Shown: in pieces, positions 1 to 6,132 of the stretch
How the letters are laid out: each line of letters opens with the position of its first letter
Numbering within the stretch: the first letter of the stretch is position 1
NCBI GenBank assembly: GCA_003641675.1
Contig: QNBI01000130.1
Coordinates: 1-6,368 of the forward strand
DNA from: Spirochaetota bacterium
GTDB taxonomy: Bacteria > Spirochaetota > Spirochaetia > SZUA-6
Reading direction: 5' to 3'
DNA length: 6,368 nt
Position numbers and translations under genes: made by a program
Notes under the pieces: model-generated
The model's input: only the letters and a program-made list of their open reading frames with translations
Told to the model about the DNA's origin: nothing
Databases searched by the model: none

Positions 1-3
1 CAT
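1..3 (-). CDS. Probable start codon of a further operon gene (product unseen)
   Basis: Only the ATG is inside the window. The call rests on the ribosome binding site six bases upstream and on the same orientation as the five preceding genes. Nothing can be said about the product from the sequence; a carbamate kinase would fit the pathway guess but that is a prediction only. Confidence 0.35.
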
Positions 4-9
4 ATTAAA

Positions 10-17
10 CCTCACCC
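10..17 (-). promoter_or_regulatory. Probable ribosome binding site of the next gene
   Basis: The minus strand reads GGGTGAGG, six bases (TTTAAT), then ATG at 3-1. Both GGTGA and GAGG pair with the usual 16S rRNA tail, and spacing is reasonable. It lies just past the repeat array, suggesting that the operon continues. Confidence 0.5.
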
Positions 18-26
18 AATCTTTTT

Positions 27-119
27 TTACCTGTAGCCCTTACCTGTAGCCCTTACCTGTAGCCCTTACCTGTAGCCCTTACCTGTAGCCCTTACCTTTA
101 TGCTCTTACCTGTATGCTC
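27..119 (-). repeat. Tandem repeat, five 13-bp units plus two 14-bp variant units
   Basis: Read on the minus strand, the array starts with GAGCATACAGGTAA (119-106), which holds the last codons and TAA stop of the carbamoyltransferase gene. Next is GAGCATAAAGGTAA (105-92), then five identical copies of GGGCTACAGGTAA (91-79, 78-66, 65-53, 52-40, 39-27). Units share the core A-C-A-G-G-T-A-A. The array fills 79 of the 102 bases between this stop and the next probable start codon. It has no useful inverted symmetry and no variable spacers, so it is a minisatellite-like array, not a hairpin terminator or CRISPR. It seems to have grown by duplication of the gene's 3' end followed by homogenisation; this origin is inference. 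Confidence 0.93.
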
Positions 120-1107
120 CTATTAGAAGTGCTAATAAACCCTTCTCAGTATGTAGCCTGTTTTCCGCCTCGTCAAAAATAATCGAAGCAGGAGAATTAA
201 GCACTTCATCTGTAACCTCTGTATTTCTCGAAATAGGCATGCAATGCATAACATTTACATCTTTCTTTGCCAACTTCACCACATTTTCATCCACACACCA
301 TTTATCCTTTAGTTCTGCCTTTTTTCTTTCAAATTCAGGGTCTCCCTTAAAGTGTGTTTTTAACCCTTCTGCAAAAACCTCCGGAGAAACCCACGAATAA
401 ACGCTTATAAAATCCGCATCTTTTACAGCTTCCTCATAGGACCTTACAATGCGTATCTTCCCTCCGGAGAGGGCTGCATCTTTGTCTGCCATAGCTTTTA
501 TACTCATATCCGGATCAAAACCTTCTGGACACGCTATATCTATATCGAATCCAAGTTTCCCCGCCATGAGCATAGCGGAATTGGTAAGCCCGGCAGGTGG
601 ATTTGCTTTTCTGTAGCCCCAAAGGAAGGCCAGTTTAGATTTCTGCACAGGCCCCTTTTTCTCTATCATGGTCATTACATCGGCGAACGCCTGGCACGGA
701 TGTTCTACGGGACACGATGCATTTATTACCGGTACATCGGAATAGTCGGCAGCCGATTCCACTCTTTCTCTCCTTATTGCCCGGTACGCAATTCCGTCAA
801 CATATCTGGATATCGTTTTAACGGTATCGTGCCAGTCCTCTTCCGCCGCTTCACCGACCCACAGCCTGTTCTGGTCCAGCCAGAGCATATGCCCGCCTAA
901 CTGCGTCATTGCAGTTTCAAACGATATGCTGGTACGGGTAGACGGAGTCTCGAATATTCCGGCAAGGCTCTTACCCTCCAGTAGCCTGTGACTCTTGCCC
1001 ATTTTAAGTTCGCGCTTCAACTGCATTGAAACTTCCAGAATAAAGTTGATATCATCCTTTGTAAGGTCCTGAATTCCAGTTACAGACCTGCCTTTTAAAT
1101 CCACCAT
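106..1107 (-). CDS. Knotted-type carbamoyltransferase of unknown substrate
   Basis: This 333-residue protein belongs to the aspartate/ornithine carbamoyltransferase superfamily. Carbamoyl phosphate motifs are present: PSTRTS at 55-60, HPCQ at 136-139 and HCMP at 288-291, and the C-terminal SPASIIFDEAENRLHTEKG around 305-323 is well conserved. The second domain lacks the ornithine-binding SMG loop of ArgF/ArcB and reads SVYSWVSPEVFAEG at 235-248. A proline-bearing insertion, WGYRKANPPAGLTNS at 163-177, corresponds to the loop that is threaded into a knot in N-acetylornithine and YgeW-type carbamoyltransferases. So automatic labels of ornithine carbamoyltransferase are probably wrong on substrate. 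The reaction is carbamoyl transfer between carbamoyl phosphate and an amino group, readily run backwards as phosphorolysis of an N-carbamoyl compound. Beside HyuAB, the catabolic direction is attractive (inference). Its final codons fall in the first unit of the repeat array. Confidence 0.87.
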   Translation of the reverse strand: MVDLKGRSVTGIQDLTKDDINFILEVSMQLKRELKMGKSHRLLEGKSLAGIFETPSTRTSISFETAMTQLGGHMLWLDQNRLWVGEAAEEDWHDTVKTISRYVDGIAYRAIRRERVESAADYSDVPVINASCPVEHPCQAFADVMTMIEKKGPVQKSKLAFLWGYRKANPPAGLTNSAMLMAGKLGFDIDIACPEGFDPDMSIKAMADKDAALSGGKIRIVRSYEEAVKDADFISVYSWVSPEVFAEGLKTHFKGDPEFERKKAELKDKWCVDENVVKLAKKDVNVMHCMPISRNTEVTDEVLNSPASIIFDEAENRLHTEKGLLALLIGAYR

Positions 1108-1114
1108 AATAATT

Positions 1115-1121
1115 CCTCCTT
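1115..1121 (-). promoter_or_regulatory. Ribosome binding site of the carbamoyltransferase gene
   Basis: The minus strand reads AAGGAGG, seven bases, then ATG at 1107-1105. The AA of this site is part of the TAA stop of the opine dehydrogenase gene (TAAGGAGG), so termination and re-initiation occur at the same spot. Confidence 0.8.
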
Positions 1122-2256
1122 AAATATTTCCTTCTAAAAGATATTTCTTTACCTGCTCAAGTGACCACGCAGGATTAATTCCCATACTTTCCACTGTCCT
1201 CCCGTTATTCCGAAAATCTCTGTCCAGAAGAACTTCCGCTATTGTAATAACCGCATCGGTAACAGGGGTCGGTACCCCGACAAGTTTCCCGAGAGACGAG
1301 AAAGTAACAAGCCCGTAGGGAATATCTTCTGTTAAATGTCTTGTATCAAGGGTAAAGGGACCCTCGCATACCTCTAAAAACGGAGTGTGGATTGCATTAT
1401 AGAGAGGCAGAACATGATCTTCTCCGTGAGGATTCCACTTAACCATTAAAATCTCCTCCTCCAGCGTGTTCTGCTTAAGGCCGAGTTTTCTGCCGATACC
1501 CACACGTTCTCTGTCTATTCTTTCTATCATTCTCACCACCGACGGGGTATTTTCCTCCTTACCGAAAAGATGAAAGTCCTTATCCCCGCTCTCTATCCGT
1601 GCTGCATTGCATATCATAGGCGGAGTGTGTGTAATTGCATTATAATCCACTAAAATAGAGTCTATTGCATTCTGCCCGTAGCGGATCGTATAGCCGTTTT
1701 CGGGAGGAAAAATCTTTTTAACGGCAGAGCCTACATATTCTATATCCTTACCCGGAAATGAAGCAACAATGAGGTTCTGAGTCCTGTTTTCGAGCCTCAC
1801 TTGATAGTCGCCCATACGTGAAGTACCATAGGGCAGAGTGTTGCAGTCCGCAAGGTAGACTTTTTTATCTATTCCAAGCTCTTTAAGCACCTTGGCCCAG
1901 GTAAGAGAAGCTCCCCCCTTACCGAGATAGAGGACAATCTGGCCTTCCTCCAGGTATGGAGCGGCAAGCCGTGCATAGTCCTCGCACACAAAGTACGGGA
2001 TAGGATTTAGTATTATGCTGGCGCCGTGTATCGCCTCTTCTATATCCGAAGTTGCAAATTCCACCTTTCCGAAAATGCCTGTCGGTTTTGAGTTAATATC
2101 AAGCACCTCAATCCCGCCGTGTTCTTTTACACCCTTTATCTTTTCCGGACTGCGTGAAAACAGGGCAACTTCGTATCCCCGGCTTCCCATATCGGCGGAA
2201 CACATAAACCCTCCGGAACCCGCACCTAAAACGGCAATTTTTTCTTTCTTAGGCAT
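1120..2256 (-). CDS. Opine dehydrogenase family protein (octopine/nopaline type)
   Basis: This 378-residue protein is full length for NAD(P)-dependent opine dehydrogenases. The N-terminal half is a Rossmann domain: KIAVLGAGSGGF at 6-17 carries the dinucleotide glycine loop. The C-terminal half matches the octopine/nopaline dehydrogenase helical domain, with YNAITHTPPMICNAARIESG around 205-224 and RHLTEDIPYGLV around 306-317, followed by LGKLVGVPTPVTDA. By analogy to N-(1-D-carboxyethyl)-L-norvaline dehydrogenase, His210 and Asp311 are the likely catalytic His-Asp pair. Family members reversibly reduce the imine formed between a 2-oxo acid and an amino acid, or oxidise the secondary amine back. 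It starts seven bases after the hyuB stop. A cytosolic catabolic role splitting an opine-like intermediate fits the operon, but synthesis is equally allowed by the chemistry. A 2-dehydropantoate reductase-like role is less likely because of the TEDIPYG motif. Confidence 0.88.
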   Translation of the reverse strand: MPKKEKIAVLGAGSGGFMCSADMGSRGYEVALFSRSPEKIKGVKEHGGIEVLDINSKPTGIFGKVEFATSDIEEAIHGASIILNPIPYFVCEDYARLAAPYLEEGQIVLYLGKGGASLTWAKVLKELGIDKKVYLADCNTLPYGTSRMGDYQVRLENRTQNLIVASFPGKDIEYVGSAVKKIFPPENGYTIRYGQNAIDSILVDYNAITHTPPMICNAARIESGDKDFHLFGKEENTPSVVRMIERIDRERVGIGRKLGLKQNTLEEEILMVKWNPHGEDHVLPLYNAIHTPFLEVCEGPFTLDTRHLTEDIPYGLVTFSSLGKLVGVPTPVTDAVITIAEVLLDRDFRNNGRTVESMGINPAWSLEQVKKYLLEGNI

Positions 2257-2263
2257 ACTGTTC

Positions 2264-4048
2264 TTAATCCTCCCTCCTGTTATTTAATTTATACTTATTT
2301 CTTATTCTCTCTGTTTCCTTAATATCCACAGTAAAACTGTCATTAACAAAAGAAACTCCATAGTCTTTAAGGGCGCTGGCTTTGGAAATTATGCCGTTTT
2401 TAACATCCTCACCGACAAGCACAGGGTCTCTCTCCATGGGATCGCCCCATCCTCCGCCTCCGGAAGGGTATGATGTATAGGTATCCCCTTTTTTAAGATG
2501 CACAGACTCCTTTGCCTTAAGTTCACGCTGTTCCTCCGTCCCTTCATTTATAAAGGCAAGATTACAAGACCCCGGTTTACCGCCGTACAGGCCGTAGGGA
2601 GGATGGACCTTACCGTCGCCGAACATTACAAGAGTAGGCTCTTCATCGTAAAGTTTAATCCTGTACTTTGCACCGCAGCCGCCGCGAAATTTACCGGCGC
2701 CGCAGGAATCTTCCGTAAACTCATTAAATTCTGTTATATGCGGATAATTTGTTTCGTTTGTTTCTATATTGGGTGCAATAAGACCGCCTAAATCTATTCC
2801 GTCTCCTATATAGTGTCGTCCGTCTAAGCCCGACATGCCACCGGCACCGCCGAAACCGTTAAATCCGAACATCATATAGAAATCATCCGTACGCGGGTCA
2901 ATTCCGGTTATCGTCGGGCCGTTCCACCTGTTCCAACCGGCAGGCACCCGGTCCGGAAGTACACCGGAAAGTGCCATCCAGCAGGCTTCGAGAATGGCGC
3001 ATGCCGTATCCAGCGTACATGAGGCAACCGGGGCTGGGAAAAGTGGATTCACTATAAGTCCTTCTTCCGCTGTTATGTGGATGGGCCTGTAGACACCTTC
3101 ATTATGAGGAATATCAGGGGTTGTTACAGTAGTGAGGAAGGCAACATACACACAGGTTGCCGTATTAGCCATGGGCGAGTTAACAAACCCGGTAACCTGT
3201 TTATCCGAGCCTGCAAAATCCACATAGGCTTCATCTCCCTTTATTGTAATGGCAACCTTTATCCGAATAGGATCATCGGTGAATCCGTCAGAATCTAAGA
3301 AACTCTCACCCGTATAAACACCGTCCGTTAAAGACGCAATCTCAAGACGCATACGGTTTTCCGCATACCTGTGAATGTCCTCTATGGTATTTCTTGTCTT
3401 CTCTACTCCGTACTTATCTATAAGCTCAATAATCCGTTTTTCTGCGACTCTGCACGATGCAACCTGTGCTTTCATATCCACCCATATATCATCCGGCATT
3501 CGGGTATTTATACGGATCATATTAACAACATCCATAATTGGTTCTTCGTTTTTGTATATACGGAGCGCGGGAATTCGAATTCCCTCATGGAAAAGTTCAG
3601 TGGCATTAGGACAGTAGGATCCCGGCTCCATTCCGCCGACATCTCCGTGATGCGCCCTGTTAATTGCTATAAACTGAAGTTCATCATTATAAAAAACAGG
3701 CTTCATTATTGTAATATCGGGAAGATGCGTGCCACCTAAGTACGGATCATTGAGTACAAAAACATCGCCCGCGTTAATATCGTCTTTAAAGTGTCTGGAA
3801 ACGGCCTTTACAGCTTCCATGGCGGAAGCTGTATGTGACGGCACACCGTCTATCTGAGCCACTATTCTGTTATCCCAGTCGCATATTGCGCAGGAAAAAT
3901 CATGTACTTCGGCAAATATGGGAGAAATAGAGGTATTCACCATTGTAATACCCATTTCCTGATTAATAGTTAAAAGCCTGTTATATATAACAGAAAGAGT
4001 GATAGGGTCTTTAGTGCCTTCAAATTCTCTCTTTCTCTTCTTGCTCAA
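2264..4048 (-). CDS. hyuB: ATP-dependent hydantoinase/oxoprolinase subunit B (HyuB)
   Basis: HyuB is the second subunit of the ring-opening enzyme and is expected to complex with HyuA. With the TTG start it has 594 residues and begins MSKKRKREFEGTKDPITL; an upstream ATG at 4099 would add 17 residues that look unlike the family (GAWNRYFRKYNNGG) and would overlap hyuA by 55 bases. Family landmarks, numbered from TTG, are DPITLSVIYNRL at 14-25, the conserved DFSCAICD at 50-57, NDPYLGGTHLPD at 100-111, NRAHHGDVGG at 130-139, FHEGIRIP at 153-160, VDFAGSDKQVTGFVNSP at 276-292 and the glycine-rich end PSGGGGWGDPMERDP at 528-542. Clustered His and Asp residues in the middle motifs are candidate metal or substrate ligands, by analogy to the family. 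Its start and the hyuA stop share TTGA, a four-base overlap suited to equal subunit output. The gene appears intact. The substrate is unknown. Confidence 0.95.
   Translation of the reverse strand: MSKKRKREFEGTKDPITLSVIYNRLLTINQEMGITMVNTSISPIFAEVHDFSCAICDWDNRIVAQIDGVPSHTASAMEAVKAVSRHFKDDINAGDVFVLNDPYLGGTHLPDITIMKPVFYNDELQFIAINRAHHGDVGGMEPGSYCPNATELFHEGIRIPALRIYKNEEPIMDVVNMIRINTRMPDDIWVDMKAQVASCRVAEKRIIELIDKYGVEKTRNTIEDIHRYAENRMRLEIASLTDGVYTGESFLDSDGFTDDPIRIKVAITIKGDEAYVDFAGSDKQVTGFVNSPMANTATCVYVAFLTTVTTPDIPHNEGVYRPIHITAEEGLIVNPLFPAPVASCTLDTACAILEACWMALSGVLPDRVPAGWNRWNGPTITGIDPRTDDFYMMFGFNGFGGAGGMSGLDGRHYIGDGIDLGGLIAPNIETNETNYPHITEFNEFTEDSCGAGKFRGGCGAKYRIKLYDEEPTLVMFGDGKVHPPYGLYGGKPGSCNLAFINEGTEEQRELKAKESVHLKKGDTYTSYPSGGGGWGDPMERDPVLVGEDVKNGIISKASALKDYGVSFVNDSFTVDIKETERIRNKYKLNNRRED
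2268..2278 (-). promoter_or_regulatory. Double ribosome binding site of the opine dehydrogenase gene
   Basis: The minus strand reads AGGAGGGAGGA, two GGAGG matches in tandem, ending 11 bases before the ATG at 2256-2254. The nearer GGAGG has a rather long 12-base spacer. The same bases encode the last HyuB residues (Arg-Arg-Glu-Asp), so the site is embedded in the upstream gene. Confidence 0.65.
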
Positions 4049-6132
4049 ACCGAAGCCTCCATTATTATATTTCCGAAAGTATCTATTCCAAGCTCCCATC
4101 CGGGATGCAGAATTACCGTGGTAATCCGTTCTTCGATAACTGCTGGACCAGCCAACCTGTCACCCGGCTTTAGAAGATTTCTATCATAGACCGGTGTTTT
4201 TATAAAGTCTCCGGTTTCCACAGTATCTCCGTAGCCTGTAAAAAAAACATCCCGGTATTCTTTTAAAGCAGATTCCGCATTACCGCGGCTTCCCCTGCTC
4301 TCTTTAAGGGCTGTTTTTTCAACAGCACCAACTGCAGTCACACGAAGATTCATAATTTCCAGGGGTGTTTCCGGAGTTGAGTATGTGTAGAGCTTTTCGT
4401 GAGCCGCATGAAAATCATCCACAATACGCTCTATATGGTCCTTTTCTATTGTACATCCATTTGGAATTTCTACGGTAACCTCATGATGCTGACCTGCATA
4501 CCGCATATCCAGGTACCGAAGCAGGGTTACCTTTTTCTCCTCAACGCCCTCCTGTATTAATTCCTTAAGAGCTTTACTCTCTGCGGCGCTTATAACTCTG
4601 TTAAATTCGTCAAGGTCTATGCCCGGAATATTGGCATAGAATGTTTTTACACTATCAAGCCTTATATCGGACTCAAGCATTCCAAGGGCGCAGAATACAG
4701 ATGCCGCTCTCGGCACAATAACCATCCGGCTTCCTACCTCCTCTGCTATTTTACATGCATGAATAGAGCATGCACCTCCTGCACTTACCAGTGCATATTC
4801 TCTTGGGTCATGTCCTCTCTGTACGGATACAACCTTAACAGCGTCCGCCTTGTTCTGGTTAATAATCTTAAATACCCCGGAAGCCGCTTCGGCAGCAGTC
4901 ATACCGAGAGGTTCTGCTATCTCTTTATGCATAACATTTTCCGCAGCAGGTGCATTAACTTTCATTTCACCGCCTAAGAAAAAATCCTTATTTAAATAAC
5001 CTAAAAGTAGATTTGCATCTGTAACGGTAGGTTTCGAGCCTCCCAAATCGTAGCATACAGGTCCTGGATCCGAACCGGCAGAGACCGGCCCAACTTTTAG
5101 CATTCCACCCCTGTCTATCCATGCAACAGAACCGCCCCCTGCGCCTATCGTATTTATATCTATCATAGGTTTTGCAACCCGGTATCCTGCAATTTCACCT
5201 TCCGTACTTAATGTAACATTCCCGTTGTTTATGAGCGTAACATCAAAAGATGTACCCCCCATATCCATAAGAATAAGATTCTTCTTATTAAGGAGTTCCG
5301 CAAAATACATGGCTCCGACAGCTCCTGCCGCAGGTCCGGATAAAAGAGTTGCAGAGGCATGGCGGATAGAAGTCTCCGCAGTCATAACTCCGCCATTAGA
5401 GGCTGTCACATAGAAGGCATGTTTTAATCCGTCGTCTCTTAGCTTTTTTTCCAGATTCGATAAATACACGGTTAGTTTGGGCCCTACATAGGCATTTACA
5501 ACTGTTGTGGACGAACGCTCGTATTCACGTATCTGAGGCAGAACTTCCGATGAAATAGAAATAAAAACTCCGGGCAATTCTTTTAAAGCTATCTCACGTA
5601 TCCGTTTTTCATGAATATCATTTAAGAAGGAAAAGAGAGTGCATACGGCAACAGCTTCCACACCTTCATCCTTAAAAAGGCTGCAGGCTCTAACAACGTC
5701 TTCTTCGGATAAATCTTTTAAAACAGCTCCCTTATAATCTATTCTCCCCTCAACACCGAGCCTTAAATACCTTGGAACAAGGGGCGGCGGAACAGAGAGC
5801 CTTAAATCCCATATATTTTCTTTATGGGCTCTTCTCATTTCGATTGTATCCCGGAAACCTTCTGTAAGGATCAGTCCCGTAACTGCGCCGGTCCCCGTAA
5901 GGAGTGTGTTTGTCGCCACCGTTGTACCATGCGCAAAAAATTCCAGGCTTTCAAGGAATTCCTTTAAGGTTTTATTAAAAAAGGAAGCTGCTTTTCGTAT
6001 TACATTATATAGGCCTATTGAAGGGTCTTTCGGCGTGGATAGTTCCTTAAAGGTATATATTCCGCCGTTTTCATCAACAACTACACAGTCTGTGAAGGTT
6101 CCCCCTGTATCGACTCCTACCCTTAAGCCCAT
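4045..6132 (-). CDS. hyuA: ATP-dependent hydantoinase/oxoprolinase subunit A (HyuA)
   Basis: This 695-residue protein is full length for the HyuA/oxoprolinase A family. It shows the actin/hexokinase-like ATPase motifs in order: DTGGTFTD at residues 8-15, HGTT at 68-71, a second phosphate-binding loop DMGGTSFD at 290-297, the GAGGGS loop at 330-335 and GSDPGP at 353-358. A C-terminal region carries RYLDMRYAGQHHEV near 539-551 and AGPAVIEE near 661-668, both typical of the family. Known relatives (5-oxoprolinase, N-methylhydantoinase, acetone carboxylase subunits) activate a carbonyl with ATP in a complex with a B subunit; here hyuB follows directly. No signal peptide or membrane segment is evident, so it is cytosolic. 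The start is coupled to the upstream aldolase gene by TAATG, and the end overlaps the preferred hyuB start as TTGA. Family and subunit are secure; the substrate (hydantoin, N-methylhydantoin, oxoproline or another lactam) cannot be read from the sequence. Confidence 0.95.
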   Translation of the reverse strand: MGLRVGVDTGGTFTDCVVVDENGGIYTFKELSTPKDPSIGLYNVIRKAASFFNKTLKEFLESLEFFAHGTTVATNTLLTGTGAVTGLILTEGFRDTIEMRRAHKENIWDLRLSVPPPLVPRYLRLGVEGRIDYKGAVLKDLSEEDVVRACSLFKDEGVEAVAVCTLFSFLNDIHEKRIREIALKELPGVFISISSEVLPQIREYERSSTTVVNAYVGPKLTVYLSNLEKKLRDDGLKHAFYVTASNGGVMTAETSIRHASATLLSGPAAGAVGAMYFAELLNKKNLILMDMGGTSFDVTLINNGNVTLSTEGEIAGYRVAKPMIDINTIGAGGGSVAWIDRGGMLKVGPVSAGSDPGPVCYDLGGSKPTVTDANLLLGYLNKDFFLGGEMKVNAPAAENVMHKEIAEPLGMTAAEAASGVFKIINQNKADAVKVVSVQRGHDPREYALVSAGGACSIHACKIAEEVGSRMVIVPRAASVFCALGMLESDIRLDSVKTFYANIPGIDLDEFNRVISAAESKALKELIQEGVEEKKVTLLRYLDMRYAGQHHEVTVEIPNGCTIEKDHIERIVDDFHAAHEKLYTYSTPETPLEIMNLRVTAVGAVEKTALKESRGSRGNAESALKEYRDVFFTGYGDTVETGDFIKTPVYDRNLLKPGDRLAGPAVIEERITTVILHPGWELGIDTFGNIIMEASV
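4056..4060 (-). promoter_or_regulatory. Ribosome binding site that decides the hyuB TTG start
   Basis: On the minus strand GGAGG is followed by seven bases and then TTG at 4048-4046. The site lies in the last codons of hyuA (Met-Glu-Ala-Ser-Val). The alternative in-frame ATG at 4099-4097 has no GGAGG-like sequence in front of it (the upstream bases read CTGCATCCCGG). This makes TTG the better start. Confidence 0.75.

Noticed and set aside
27..105. Rho-independent terminator downstream of the carbamoyltransferase gene
   Set aside because: The units are direct repeats with no stable inverted stem, and the homopolymer at 22-28 is T on the plus strand, so it is A on the transcribed minus strand.
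27..119. CRISPR array or telomere-like repeat
   Set aside because: Units are only 13-14 bases, directly adjoining, with no unique spacers and no cas genes; the CCCTTACC-like strings are simply the minus-strand unit junctions, not a telomere motif.
700..900. Small plus-strand open frame over the carbamoyltransferase gene
   Set aside because: It lies fully inside a well-supported gene on the other strand and shows no recognisable motif. The same applies to the plus-strand frames at 2015-2287, 2498-2791, 3077-3298, 3371-3739, 4759-4977, 5225-5413 and 5906-6241.
106..1107. Ordinary anabolic or catabolic ornithine carbamoyltransferase (argF/arcB)
   Set aside because: The SMG ornithine loop is absent and a proline-bearing knot-type insertion is present; no arginine pathway genes are nearby.
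4049..4099. Extra 17-residue N-terminus of HyuB from ATG at 4099
   Set aside because: There is no ribosome binding site before this ATG, the residues do not resemble the family, and the sequence is already constrained by hyuA in another frame.
4310..4326. Six-base inverted repeat GCTGTT/AACAGC with a five-base loop
   Set aside because: It is internal to hyuA, short, and not followed by a T run on the transcribed strand; expected by chance.
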